Source of the DNA: a virus
Reading direction: 5' to 3' (one strand)
Virus record (IMG/VR): IMGVR_UViG_3300037427_001625
Span: 1 to 21,853 of that record
Length of the DNA stretch: 21,853 nt
Shown: one piece after another, positions 7,455 through 14,082 of the stretch
How the letters are laid out: each line of letters starts with the position of its first letter
Numbering within the stretch: position 1 is the stretch's first letter
Program-made: the position numbers and the translations under genes
Notes under the pieces: generated by a model
Database searches by the model: none
What the model was told of the DNA's origin: nothing
The model's input: the letters and a program-made list of their open reading frames with translations, nothing else

Positions 7455-7639
7455 CAATCTTCCTCACAATGCTTCTCTACAAGTTCTTGAATTACTTCAC
7501 TAAAAGCATTACGTAATTCATATGCAATGTCACTCTTGTCTTTCTTCAACCTAGTAATAGTTATAGGTGGAAGATCAAGTGTGGCAGTTATCTCCCATAA
7601 ACCAAGATCTTTGTTCTTAGTTGTCTTTACATCAAGCAT
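7454..7639 (-). CDS. Small hypothetical protein (61 aa)
   Basis: This 61-residue frame begins MLDVKTTKNKDLGLWEIT and ends VEKHCEED, with a beta-rich first half and a helical, charged second half. It overlaps its upstream neighbour by 8 nt and its downstream neighbour by one base, as expected in this operon. No family was recognised. Confidence 0.65.
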   Translation of the reverse strand: MLDVKTTKNKDLGLWEITATLDLPPITITRLKKDKSDIAYELRNAFSEVIQELVEKHCEED

Positions 7640-8027
7640 TTGTTTTCCTCATAGGTACTTGTATTGTCCATGACCCACCATCTAGGTCAACCATGTCAAA
7701 GTTCTTCTTAAACTCCTTCTCTCTTTCTTTCTTCTCCTTCTCCATTGTCACATCAATAGATTCAATACTCCTCTCACCATAGTGAGGACGGTTTGGATCT
7801 TTTAGACCCATGTAATCTAGTATCGCACCATCTATCATGTAGTAAAGTGTATCCCAAGTAAGTGTTTCTCTTAGTTGAGATGCAAGTCTATCTATATCAT
7901 TTTTATCAAGATACTCACCAGTTGCTACTGCATTTGAGTAATCTTCATTTTGAGTCAAGAGTTTTGCTCTGATCTCTACCAACTCATTTAAGTTGATAGT
8001 GATTTTTACATCATCATAAATCGCCAT
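7632..8027 (-). CDS. Hypothetical protein (131 aa)
   Basis: The product begins [20 protein letters not shown] and has a Lys/Glu-rich helix near residues 95-108 (MEKEKKEREKEFKKN). It ends in a short beta-like stretch (SWTIQVPMRK). No enzyme motif or membrane segment is visible. AGGA lies about 9 nt upstream of the ATG, inside the end of thyX, which it overlaps by 14 nt. It was not assigned to a family. Confidence 0.7.
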   Translation of the reverse strand: MAIYDDVKITINLNELVEIRAKLLTQNEDYSNAVATGEYLDKNDIDRLASQLRETLTWDTLYYMIDGAILDYMGLKDPNRPHYGERSIESIDVTMEKEKKEREKEFKKNFDMVDLDGGSWTIQVPMRKTNA

Positions 8028-8664
8028 CAGTCCATCCTAATGCTTTAGAAATAATTGGGAACTCACCAACAAAAATGTCACGGATATGTTCAGCGACTTC
8101 TTTGTGCTCCTGCTGTGTTCCATGTCCAGATCGTAGATCAATGTAGTGAATCCAACTACGGACACTACCAGACATGTATAACCTAGTAAGAGTTGCTTGA
8201 GGTAGTACCATTCTAGCACACTCCTTAGCAACACCCTGCTTTAGTAAACTATTATACAAGTCAAGAGCATCATCAAAATGCTTCTCAATAGTTGCCTCCA
8301 TGTATGCTCTATCACGAGGATTAATATCATCAATAGAGTTCTGTCTGTTCTTAGTATCTTGACGACGTAAATCTGGAGTAGGTATACTCAACTGTAGTGC
8401 TGTACTATCAGCATAGCGTTGAGAGAATTGTTGAAAAGTAAAACTTCTATGTCTTAATATCTGAGTAGCAATTGCTAGTGATGTATTAATCTCAACGGTC
8501 ATGAAAGCATGCTCAAAGATGCTCCAATGCTGATGTTTAATACAATACTTAAGAAGACCCTCAAAGGAATCACTCTCTTGGTTCTTGGGGTTGCTCACAC
8601 GAGCACAATATGCAATACTCTTCTCTGCATCAGGAGTGACAGAGACAGGAATAATCTTATTCAT
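8014..8664 (-). CDS. thyX: Flavin-dependent thymidylate synthase
   Basis: ThyX makes dTMP from dUMP using FAD, NADPH and methylene-tetrahydrofolate. The 216-residue protein has the ThyX signature RHRx7S ([11 protein letters not shown], residues 71-81) followed by QRY. It also has the second conserved block [20 protein letters not shown]...SWIHYIDLR. The usual AQ-x-EIR motif near the C-terminus appears as TQQEHKE, a variation worth noting. Length is normal for the family. It overlaps pyrE by 8 nt. ThyX is common in cyanophages and fits raised dTTP demand in phage replication. Confidence 0.96.
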   Translation of the reverse strand: MNKIIPVSVTPDAEKSIAYCARVSNPKNQESDSFEGLLKYCIKHQHWSIFEHAFMTVEINTSLAIATQILRHRSFTFQQFSQRYADSTALQLSIPTPDLRRQDTKNRQNSIDDINPRDRAYMEATIEKHFDDALDLYNSLLKQGVAKECARMVLPQATLTRLYMSGSVRSWIHYIDLRSGHGTQQEHKEVAEHIRDIFVGEFPIISKALGWTDGDL

Positions 8665-9193
8665 TAATAAAATCTTTTAATGTGTAGAGACTTATAAGTT
8701 CTAGACCTGCCAACTTCATAGCAGTATCCGCTTCACCATTCTCTTGTCTATCTACAATAGATACGACACGTTTAACTTCGTAACCAGCATCACGGAGTTG
8801 TTTAACTGCTTTAATTGCAGACCCTCCTGTTGTGATCACATCTTCTAATACAGTTACCTTAGTTCCCTCTGGAAACTCTGGTCCTTCTATCCATGCACCT
8901 GTACCATGTCCCTTAGGTTCTTTACGAACTATAAGAGCATCTACAAATTTCATATCTAAAGCAGAACAAACTGCAACACCTGACACTAACGGATCAGCAC
9001 CAAGAGTAAGACCTGCTACTACAGGAGTATCAACATGTTCTAGAAGCATCATGGAAGCAAGAGTTAATCCTCTTCCAGTCAATGTAACAGGTTTACAATT
9101 GACATAATGCTCACTAGTTTTACCAGAAGAAAGAGTATACTCGCCCTTCTTATAGGCAAACTCCTTCAGTCTAATTAAAAGTTCATCCTTCAT
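8657..9193 (-). CDS. pyrE: Orotate phosphoribosyltransferase
   Basis: PyrE joins orotate to PRPP to form orotidine monophosphate in de novo pyrimidine synthesis. The 178-residue protein has the PRPP-binding loop [13 protein letters not shown] (about 113-125), the [10 protein letters not shown] segment that holds the catalytic Lys region, and a substrate-loop start ([16 protein letters not shown]). No other pyrimidine-pathway gene is in the window, so the phage may add to a host step. It overlaps thyX by 8 nt and the upstream hydroxylase by 11 nt, making a pyrimidine pair with thyX. Confidence 0.95.
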   Translation of the reverse strand: MKDELLIRLKEFAYKKGEYTLSSGKTSEHYVNCKPVTLTGRGLTLASMMLLEHVDTPVVAGLTLGADPLVSGVAVCSALDMKFVDALIVRKEPKGHGTGAWIEGPEFPEGTKVTVLEDVITTGGSAIKAVKQLRDAGYEVKRVVSIVDRQENGEADTAMKLAGLELISLYTLKDFINE

Positions 9194-9764
9194 CTAAGTA
9201 ATCTCTAAAAATTGTAAGTGCAGAGTTCCAATGGAGGAATTGTCCTGCCTGATTAACAGGGACAAAACATAAAGTCCATCTTCCTTGTGATGTAGGATTA
9301 CTTGTCCCATGTAGGACTCCCACATTAACTAGACTAGGACGATTAGTGTTCGCTTCATAAAGAAGTTCACAATCCTCTTCGTTTGCCCACAAGTTATGAT
9401 GTTGCTCGTTGGTGTACTGACCAGTACCTTGGAATGATTTCTTTACTACTTTATCAGACTTCCACCATTGTGTCACTCCCTCGTCAGGACCCCAAGTCAT
9501 ATTAATCTTTGCATGATTAGTATAACTTGCATGGTCAGTATGAATAGGTATCTTACCACCAGGTGGTGTGTAAAATACTTCCTTTATGAATAGAGTAAGA
9601 CCAAGGTCATTAAACCACTCTTCCATAGGATAGAATGGATAGTCATTAATATAATAGTGCAGTACTTTATCTCCCTGCTGTTTGAAGTTGGGCAGAGGAG
9701 AAATAGTAAAAGGTAAATTTAAATACTTGTGATAAGTATTAGTCTGGGTATCCGTCGTCATCAT
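9183..9764 (-). CDS. 2OG-Fe(II) dioxygenase, aspartyl/asparaginyl hydroxylase-like
   Basis: The protein has an Fe(II)-binding H-x-D (His75, Asp77 in PIHTDHASY) and a distal His with Arg for 2-oxoglutarate (VLHGTSNP... His152, then GRWTLCF Arg162). This layout fits cupin-fold hydroxylases related to aspartyl/asparaginyl beta-hydroxylases. The substrate is unknown; protein side chains are usual for the family. Several Met codons lie close together. I chose the ATG at 9764 because GAGG lies 6 nt upstream, giving 193 residues; an upstream ATG at 9779 is also open. It overlaps the preceding small gene and pyrE. Confidence 0.75.
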   Translation of the reverse strand: MMTTDTQTNTYHKYLNLPFTISPLPNFKQQGDKVLHYYINDYPFYPMEEWFNDLGLTLFIKEVFYTPPGGKIPIHTDHASYTNHAKINMTWGPDEGVTQWWKSDKVVKKSFQGTGQYTNEQHHNLWANEEDCELLYEANTNRPSLVNVGVLHGTSNPTSQGRWTLCFVPVNQAGQFLHWNSALTIFRDYLDEG

Positions 9765-9924
9765 CAAATGCCTCATCATAAGTTTGGGTTGGATCTACAG
9801 AGGAGAATACTGCAGCCTTCTGATTGTATTGATCGGGATCAGAATAAACTTCAGACTCCAACTCTTCCACGATCTCCTTAAGAGCCATGACCAATACCTT
9901 TAACTTACCTCTGTTTACTTCCAT
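9739..9924 (-). CDS. Small acidic hypothetical protein (61 aa)
   Basis: The 61-residue product begins MEVNRGKLKVLVMALKEIVEELESEV, a probable helix, and ends in an acidic tail ([11 protein letters not shown]). It overlaps the start region of the hydroxylase gene and shares one base with the stop of the gene upstream, the tight packing typical here. No family was recognised. Confidence 0.65.
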   Translation of the reverse strand: MEVNRGKLKVLVMALKEIVEELESEVYSDPDQYNQKAAVFSSVDPTQTYDEAFDDDDGYPD

Positions 9925-10166
9925 TACTTATCGCTTGAAGGTGCTCTAAAGTATTTGTTGATTACTTCTATCTGATCATGATAACGTGCAATCTTATCCA
10001 CTTCAACTTGAATTGCTTCAGTTATATCTGAGTGTTCTCCAATACCTGCTGGATGCTCTAAGTAAACGTTAACGTTTGCCTTATGCTTCTCAATTTCACC
10101 TGTAGCATGTGCTAAGACTGCTCTCAGTAGTTGTTCTCTCATGTGTAGCATACTCTTTCCATTCAT
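9924..10166 (-). CDS. Conserved cyanophage-type small protein (80 aa)
   Basis: The 80-residue helical protein contains MREQLLRAVLAHATGEIEKH, then AGIGEHSDITEAI, then IEVINKYF. From memory it resembles uncharacterised small proteins of T4-like cyanophages; I know of no function. It lies directly behind a sigma70-like promoter (10174-10202) whose predicted start site coincides with this ATG, so the mRNA may be leaderless. A second Met at codon 6 has a purine-rich stretch (GGAAAGAG) just upstream and is an alternative start. Confidence 0.7.
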   Translation of the reverse strand: MNGKSMLHMREQLLRAVLAHATGEIEKHKANVNVYLEHPAGIGEHSDITEAIQVEVDKIARYHDQIEVINKYFRAPSSDK

Positions 10167-10173
10167 AGTTGAT

Positions 10174-10202
10174 ATTATATATTAAAAAAGGGAGGGTGTA
10201 AA
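10174..10202 (-). promoter_or_regulatory. Sigma70-type promoter, overlapping a terminator
   Basis: On the minus strand TTTACA (10197-10202) and a perfect TATAAT (10174-10179) are 17 nt apart. The -35 element lies in the loop of the terminator at 10184-10212. The -10 ends only 8 nt before the ATG of the 80-residue gene. Confidence 0.6.
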
Positions 10203-10212
10203 CCCCTCCCTT
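10184..10212 (-). terminator. Intrinsic terminator
   Basis: The minus strand has a 9-bp perfect stem (AAGGGAGGG at 10204-10212 with CCCTCCCTT at 10188-10196), a 7-nt loop and a run of six Us. It ends the transcript of the 54-residue cysteine-rich gene at 10247-10411. Confidence 0.9.
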
Positions 10213-10246
10213 CACTATTCTTCTTTTTTCTAGATGGTTGGACGTG

Positions 10247-10411
10247 CTAGAGGTGATTCTCTAGACAGATCCTCTTACATACGCTCTCATTGTCATCACA
10301 CTCGACTAGGCACTGAAAATAATCGTTTATAGCGTCATTGGAATCTTCTTGAACTTCTGGATGGATATTACCCCAACCTGCTAATTGATTATAGGAAATT
10401 AGATTGTGCAT
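10247..10411 (-). CDS. Small cysteine-containing protein (54 aa)
   Basis: The ATG at 10411 has GAGG 8 nt upstream and opens a 54-codon frame: start MHNLISYNQLAGWGNIHPEV, end with four cysteines in CLVECDDNESVCKRICLENHL. The spacing C-x4-C-x7-C-x3-C could bind metal or form disulfides. The gene has its own perfect late promoter (10494-10501) and a strong terminator (10184-10212), so it forms a single-gene transcription unit. I recall similar short proteins in cyanophages but no known function. Confidence 0.75.
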   Translation of the reverse strand: MHNLISYNQLAGWGNIHPEVQEDSNDAINDYFQCLVECDDNESVCKRICLENHL

Positions 10412-10440
10412 TTGATGACCTCATAATTGTTTTACTTTGG

Positions 10441-10470
10441 TTAACCCATAATGTAGGAGTTTTCGAGCAT
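10441..10470 (-). CDS. Possible 9-residue leader peptide
   Basis: In the leader between the late promoter and the 54-residue gene, an ATG at 10470 follows GGGAG with 6-nt spacing and opens MLENSYIMG before a TAA. The ribosome site is better than that of many full genes here. It may be a translated leader, or it may be chance. Confidence 0.25.
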   Translation of the reverse strand: MLENSYIMG

Positions 10471-10493
10471 GCTGTTCTCCCGTTCTACGCAAT

Positions 10494-10501
10494 TATTTAT
10501 A
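10494..10501 (-). promoter_or_regulatory. T4-type late promoter
   Basis: TATAAATA, the exact T4 late promoter consensus, lies on the minus strand about 83 nt upstream of the 54-residue gene. The gp33 homologue in this window would act at such sites. The stretch from 10502 to 10612 upstream of it holds no gene I can support. Confidence 0.7.
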
Positions 10502-10614
10502 TGAATTTGGTCCGTATTTGCAGATATATTAACAAAAATTTATGCCTATTAGAAAACCTTATGGGTCGAAAAATACCTGGAGTAAATTTTCCGACTTTTA
10601 TGGAAACGAAAAGC

Positions 10615-10638
10615 AAAAAAGGTGGGTCACCCCACCTT
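10615..10638 (-). terminator. Intrinsic terminator after the DUF4278 gene
   Basis: The minus strand has an 8-bp stem (AAGGTGGG with CCCACCTT, arms 10631-10638 and 10619-10626), a 4-nt loop and a U run (10615-10620). It lies 27 nt past the DUF4278 stop codon. Confidence 0.88.
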
Positions 10639-10664
10639 ATGCTTATGCGTATGCAAGTGTTCGA

Positions 10665-10787
10665 TCAAGCACTAGCAAGTTCTTTTTGGAACTTGACACC
10701 ACGGTAAGACATCTCTGTCTTAGAAGGTGCTGTTTGATTGCGATCATTGGTGTCATACTTAACACCACGGTATGTGACTTGTGCCAT
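10665..10787 (-). CDS. DUF4278-like small protein
   Basis: The 40-residue product carries two copies of a short motif, VTYRGVKYDT and MSYRGVKFQK, separated by about 15 polar residues. This YRG-V-x-Y/F repeat is typical of DUF4278, small proteins common in cyanobacteria and their phages with no known function. I chose the ATG at 10787 because AGGAG lies 8 nt upstream. A longer open frame to 10856 runs into the preceding small gene and has an unrelated basic N-terminus. It shares a transcript with the 54-residue gene upstream and ends at a strong terminator. Confidence 0.8.
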   Translation of the reverse strand: MAQVTYRGVKYDTNDRNQTAPSKTEMSYRGVKFQKELASA

Positions 10788-10819
10788 TGGATTTACTCCT
10801 AAAGTAGTTGGGTTTTTAA

Positions 10820-11034
10820 TCCGTTCCTTTAGTCGGCTTTTGCGTCCCACTCGCAATGAGGTGTTTCTTCTATCACTACGCTGATCATCTCAGCTCGTGT
10901 CTCTTCTTCTATCTTATACTCATTCATCTTATCTAAAAGAGTCTGAGCTTCGATACAAGTAAAGGCGGTTGCGATAACTGCTAGGTGAAACATGGGATGA
11001 ACGATTCCGTTCCGAGTCGGCTTACTTGCGTCCC
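10820..11034. repeat. Composite direct repeat flanking a 54-codon gene
   Basis: Two 29-nt copies, 10820-10848 and 11006-11034, share TCCGTTCC, AGTCGGCTT and TTGCGTCCC in the same order with small indels between the blocks. One copy lies just upstream of the small gene at 10829-10993. The other covers its last codons, its stop and the next 9 nt. The gene is thus bracketed by related sequence, which suggests a cassette or a duplicated regulatory element. Confidence 0.75.
10829..10993 (-). CDS. Small protein with signal-like N-terminus (54 aa)
   Basis: The ATG at 10993 opens a 54-codon frame that starts MFHLAVIATAFTCIEAQTLL and ends HCEWDAKAD. The first 16 residues are hydrophobic and could be a signal peptide or a short membrane helix. 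The rest is helical and acidic with two cysteines overall. I recall comparable short proteins in cyanophages, but no function. There is no clear Shine-Dalgarno site. Upstream lie a late-type promoter (11076-11083), a hairpin and a duplicated 15-nt sequence that overlaps the start codon. Confidence 0.65.
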   Translation of the reverse strand: MFHLAVIATAFTCIEAQTLLDKMNEYKIEEETRAEMISVVIEETPHCEWDAKAD

Positions 11035-11051
11035 TTATGGGATGAACGATT
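10992..11051. repeat. 15-nt direct repeat overlapping a start codon
   Basis: ATGGGATGAACGATT occurs exactly at 10992-11006 and 11037-11051. On the transcribed strand this is AATCGTTCATCCCAT. The copy nearer the gene runs into its start codon (CATCCCATG). The farther copy ends CCCATA instead. Confidence 0.85.
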
Positions 11052-11068
11052 GTGTTAATAATAACACA
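11051..11068. repeat. Perfect 7-bp inverted repeat at the predicted transcript start
   Basis: TGTGTTA (11051-11057) and TAACACA (11062-11068) flank a 4-nt loop. The late-type promoter at 11076-11083 would start transcription at about 11065, within this element. It could be an operator or a 5' stabilising hairpin. Confidence 0.55.
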
Positions 11069-11075
11069 GTTACTT

Positions 11076-11083
11076 TATTTATG
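11076..11083 (-). promoter_or_regulatory. T4-type late promoter (CATAAATA)
   Basis: CATAAATA on the minus strand differs from the T4 late consensus at one base. It lies about 83 nt before the 54-residue gene at 10829-10993, the same distance as the perfect copy at 10494-10501 from its gene. Confidence 0.55.
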
Positions 11084-11111
11084 CAAGTAGTTCTGTAACA
11101 TACGATACGGT

Positions 11112-11303
11112 TTACTCATAGTAAGCAGCATCACCTATCGTACTAGGACATAATAAAGATTCTGCTATTGATCTAGCAGATGGATTGGCATCACATAACT
11201 TCTTCATCCAGATCCTTTCTTCTAAGGTAACTGGTACACCATCATCAGTTATCATCCGACAACAAATGTCGGTAAGTTCTAGTCTGTACTTCGTGCTTAA
11301 CAT
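11112..11303 (-). CDS. Small hypothetical protein (63 aa)
   Basis: The product begins MLSTKYRLELTDICCRMI and continues VTLEERIWMKKLCDANPSARSIAESLLCP. It is a helical protein that I recall as similar to uncharacterised cyanophage proteins. I chose the ATG at 11303 to include the RLELTDICCR stretch, which gives a 59-nt overlap with purN. An internal ATG at 11255 would reduce the overlap to 11 nt. Neither has a clear ribosome site. The larger open frame to 11450 is a purN shadow in its first half. Confidence 0.6.
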   Translation of the reverse strand: MLSTKYRLELTDICCRMITDDGVPVTLEERIWMKKLCDANPSARSIAESLLCPSTIGDAAYYE

Positions 11304-11820
11304 GTTCAATTGCAAGGGGTAAAATACGGTGCTCTTCTTTTTGAATACGACGAGCCAATGTCTCAGCAGTATCATCAGGTCGGATAGGTATCTCTCTTGA
11401 TTGACAGATAACCTCTCCAGAATCCAATTCTTCAGTGACATAATGAACACTACATCCTGTATGAGATTCTTTACTATCTATAGCCTGTTGGATTGCATGC
11501 AATCCTTTATGCTTAGGTAGTAATGATGGATGAACATTTATAATAGTTTTAGGGAATGCTTTAATAAAATCAGATGATATTACTCGCATCCAACCAGCAA
11601 GAACTACAAGATCAACACGCCATGCTTGAAGTAACTGAATTATTGTATCCTCATCCTTCATCTTTATATGACAGTGAGGGATGGCTAATTTGTCTGCTCT
11701 CTTAGCAGCACCACATTCTTTTTTATTGTGTATCATTAACACAACACGATCTTTATCACAAACTCTAACTATATTCTCAAAGTTTGAACCATTACCTGAA
11801 CATAGTACTGCTAAACGCAT
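11245..11820 (-). CDS. purN: Phosphoribosylglycinamide formyltransferase
   Basis: PurN transfers a formyl group from 10-formyl-tetrahydrofolate to GAR, the third step of purine synthesis. The 191-residue protein has the N-terminal strand VLCSGNGSNFENI, the catalytic Asn95 and His97 in INVHPSLLPKHKG, and Asp133 in VTEELDSGEVI. Length is normal. It overlaps the purM stop by 10 nt, so the two purine genes are translationally coupled. Phage copies of purN and purM occur in other cyanophages and should raise purine supply for genome replication. Confidence 0.96.
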   Translation of the reverse strand: MRLAVLCSGNGSNFENIVRVCDKDRVVLMIHNKKECGAAKRADKLAIPHCHIKMKDEDTIIQLLQAWRVDLVVLAGWMRVISSDFIKAFPKTIINVHPSLLPKHKGLHAIQQAIDSKESHTGCSVHYVTEELDSGEVICQSREIPIRPDDTAETLARRIQKEEHRILPLAIEHVKHEVQTRTYRHLLSDDN

Positions 11821-12743
11821 ACAACCTCCCCAATAATGTGTGATTTAAATCCATGTCCATCAATCATTAATTGAGCATCTGTTACTACCTCTTCAGGTAC
11901 TACTAAACAATAACCTATACCCAAGTTAAAAGTATTCTTCATCTCTTCTTCTGCTATCTCACCAGCAAGCATAACCTTACTGAATATCTTAGGTAGTCTC
12001 CAAGAATTATAATCAACGTGTGCTTCCAGTCCATCTGGAATGCAACGTGGAAGATTCTCTGGTATTCCACCACCTGTTATGTGTGCCATACCTAAGATAG
12101 GTATCTCATTTAAAAGATACTGTACCAATGGTGCATAGATTCTAGTAGGAGTAATTAACTCAGGAGTATCTGCCCATGCTATCTTATGTCTCCATAACAT
12201 ATCATTGATCAAACTATATCCATTGCTATGCAATCCACTACTTTCTATACCAATAATTACATCACCTTCTTTGATAAGACTACCATCAACTATCTCACTC
12301 TTCTCTACAATACCAGTACAAAATCCTGCAAGATCAATATCATTAGCAAACCTACCATGTTCAGCAGTCTCTCCACCTAAGAGTTCACAACATGCTAACT
12401 CACATCCCTTAAGAATACCATCCATTATATCATCTAATCTATCATCTAACTTTTTAGTAGAGATATAATCTAAGAAGTGTAATGGTTTAGCACCACATGT
12501 AATCACATCGTTGACACACATAGCAACAAGATCTATACCAATGGTTGTATAATCATTGGCAACTCTTGCAATATTAATCTTAGTACCTACACCATCAGTA
12601 CCAGATACTAAAACAGGTTCCTCATATCCACGGGGAACCTGCATCATACCATTGAATCCACCAATGGAGGGTGCTTTTAATTTGAGTCTGTCTACAAAAG
12701 CATTACCTGCTTGAATGTCTACGCCAGAATCCTTGTAATTCAT
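11811..12743 (-). CDS. purM: Phosphoribosylformylglycinamidine cyclo-ligase (AIR synthetase)
   Basis: PurM closes the imidazole ring of FGAM with ATP to give AIR. The 310-residue protein has GTDGVGTK (about 48-55), CVNDVITCGAKPLHFLDY, the LLGGETAEH block, GLHSNGYSL and ITGGGIPENLPR, all typical of PurM. I chose the ATG at 12743, which makes an ATGA overlap with the upstream stop; a TTG at 12752 is also open. It is immediately followed by purN. Confidence 0.97.
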   Translation of the reverse strand: MNYKDSGVDIQAGNAFVDRLKLKAPSIGGFNGMMQVPRGYEEPVLVSGTDGVGTKINIARVANDYTTIGIDLVAMCVNDVITCGAKPLHFLDYISTKKLDDRLDDIMDGILKGCELACCELLGGETAEHGRFANDIDLAGFCTGIVEKSEIVDGSLIKEGDVIIGIESSGLHSNGYSLINDMLWRHKIAWADTPELITPTRIYAPLVQYLLNEIPILGMAHITGGGIPENLPRCIPDGLEAHVDYNSWRLPKIFSKVMLAGEIAEEEMKNTFNLGIGYCLVVPEEVVTDAQLMIDGHGFKSHIIGEVVCV

Positions 12744-13036
12744 TGACTCCAATCCTCATAAGGTGGTTCCTCTTCTCCAACACGATACTGGAAGTGTTTA
12801 GTATCAAAGTATGATGGTGGTAGAGGTTTAACATCATCATATGCTCCATCTAATCTCTTCTTATGCTCACGTTCATCCAATACTTCATTAATAAGTATCT
12901 TCATCTCCTTAGCATAAGTCTCAGTAAATAATCTCCTTGGATTAATAAGAGCAGGTTTATGTCTTTGTGGTTTACCATCAGGGATATAATTTGGGTCAAC
13001 TGGTCCACCCATACCCTGTGTATCAATCTTGCTCAT
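12740..13036 (-). CDS. Hypothetical protein (98 aa)
   Basis: The product begins MSKIDTQGMGGPVDPNYIPDG and has a basic, helical centre with EREHKKRLDGAYDDVKPLPP. It ends in an acidic, aromatic stretch (EEEPPYEDWSQ). I chose the ATG at 13036 (GGTGG upstream) over a longer frame to 13108 whose extra residues duplicate the upstream gene in another frame. It overlaps purM as ATGA and the upstream gene by 14 nt. No family was recognised. Confidence 0.65.
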   Translation of the reverse strand: MSKIDTQGMGGPVDPNYIPDGKPQRHKPALINPRRLFTETYAKEMKILINEVLDEREHKKRLDGAYDDVKPLPPSYFDTKHFQYRVGEEEPPYEDWSQ

Positions 13037-13241
13037 CCAAATCACCACCATACTCTTCAAGGAGTTTGCTAACCTTATCCTCTGTACCCTCCATAAGTTT
13101 AACCTCATAAAGAGTAGACTTCATATACTTTTTAATTTTTTTGTAATCTTTAAGAAGTTTTTGAACTTCATCATCATTGATTACTACTGTAGCTTTACTT
13201 GGTCCATTACTACCAACGCTACCACCGAATCCTTCTGCCAT
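13023..13241 (-). CDS. Hypothetical helical protein (72 aa)
   Basis: The protein starts MAEGFGGSVGSNGPSKATVV, a flexible glycine-rich start, and continues with Lys-rich helices (EVQKLLKDYKKIKKYMKS). It ends in an acidic tail (YGGDLDEQD). It begins 2 nt after the stop of the gene upstream. A possible coiled coil spans residues 24-60. I see no motif that points to a function. Confidence 0.65.
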   Translation of the reverse strand: MAEGFGGSVGSNGPSKATVVINDDEVQKLLKDYKKIKKYMKSTLYEVKLMEGTEDKVSKLLEEYGGDLDEQD

Positions 13242-13243
13242 AT

Positions 13244-13519
13244 CTAGTCCTTCCTTTTTCTTCTAGGTTTTTTTGGTTCTTGTCCAGCAGGATACCATGT
13301 CTTTGGATTTGCCATACCACCTGCTTGTTTAAATGTTACGAAGTCTTTCTTATACTTGTCATAATAATGATCAAACAAATCAACTTCTTTAGTCGCTATT
13401 GCAAGATCATATACATTTTTACCTTCCAATTTATATGTCACCAAGTATGCAGTGTAAGGTAATTTCTTATCCTCCCCCGCCTCTGGTTTACAATTTTCAT
13501 GTAGAAGAGTGATACTCAT
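13244..13519 (-). CDS. Hypothetical protein (91 aa)
   Basis: The product starts MSITLLHENCKPEAGEDKK and has a beta-like segment with PYTAYLVTYKLEGKNVYDLA. It ends with a very basic tail (PKKPRRKRKD) that could bind nucleic acid or be disordered. The ATG at 13519 forms an ATGA overlap with the upstream stop and is preferred over the frame start at 13534. No family was assigned. Confidence 0.65.
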   Translation of the reverse strand: MSITLLHENCKPEAGEDKKLPYTAYLVTYKLEGKNVYDLAIATKEVDLFDHYYDKYKKDFVTFKQAGGMANPKTWYPAGQEPKKPRRKRKD

Positions 13520-14082
13520 GAACGACCACCCCATGTAACATCTGGGTAAGCAGTTTGAATAATACCTAGAGTTAGTTTATATTTCTTTTGAAGTTGATGA
13601 TCCTTAACTAATACCATTATCTCTGCTTCTTTAGGGTGAAGACCCTCAAGCATCTGAATAAACATTGTCTCTCTACGAAGACCTGACAGACCTGGGTTAC
13701 CACCCTGTAAATAATTGTAGAAGTTCTGGAACTCCTTACGAATTGAGGTATGCTTATTCCTTACTGCTTCATCAGGCATGTAGTCAGAGTTCGCTGCCTT
13801 ATTCATTGTTGCAGATAAGGTATCATCAAATGGTGTCTGCTCATCTGGTTTAGAATAAGGAACTTCTCCTTCAGGAAGTACAGACTTGCATGTGTCATCA
13901 AAATTCCAAATAAGAATAGTGACTAATGGATCACATCTATACTTCTGAAGAACCTCTGCCTTTAACGCAGTGCTCCTTTGCTTGGATGCCAGTTCAAGAA
14001 TCTCATGCATGAATGGATTCGGTTGCAACTCAGGAAGATCATCAATCGTTTTAGTCTTCTTCGTTGTCTTCTGTGGTGTCAT
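13516..14082 (-). CDS. DUF6433-like protein (188 aa)
   Basis: The protein has a basic start (MTPQKTTKKTKTIDDLPEL), a central VLPEGEVPYSKPDEQTPFDD segment, and a C-terminal FIQMLEGLHPKEAEIMVLVKD helix. These features recall DUF6433 proteins, found across T4-like phages of marine bacteria, which have no known function. The family name is from memory and should be checked by profile search. I chose the ATG at 14082, because the frame start at 14091 is a TTG. It overlaps the membrane protein gene upstream by 32 nt. Confidence 0.6.
   Translation of the reverse strand: MTPQKTTKKTKTIDDLPELQPNPFMHEILELASKQRSTALKAEVLQKYRCDPLVTILIWNFDDTCKSVLPEGEVPYSKPDEQTPFDDTLSATMNKAANSDYMPDEAVRNKHTSIRKEFQNFYNYLQGGNPGLSGLRRETMFIQMLEGLHPKEAEIMVLVKDHQLQKKYKLTLGIIQTAYPDVTWGGRS

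Noticed and set aside
8832-9107. Plus-strand frame of 91 codons opposite pyrE
   Set aside because: It is antisense to a clear pyrE gene, has no ribosome site and shows no recognisable protein features.
10542-10802. Plus-strand frame of 86 codons starting MPIRKPYGSKNTW
   Set aside because: It has no ribosome site, runs through the strong minus-strand terminator at 10615-10638, and lies antisense to the DUF4278 gene, which has good coding signals. Its first 28 codons look protein-like, but that alone is not enough.
11304-11450. Upstream extension of the 63-residue gene at 11112
   Set aside because: It is a shadow of purN in another frame. Only the part from about 11303 shows plausible conserved sequence.
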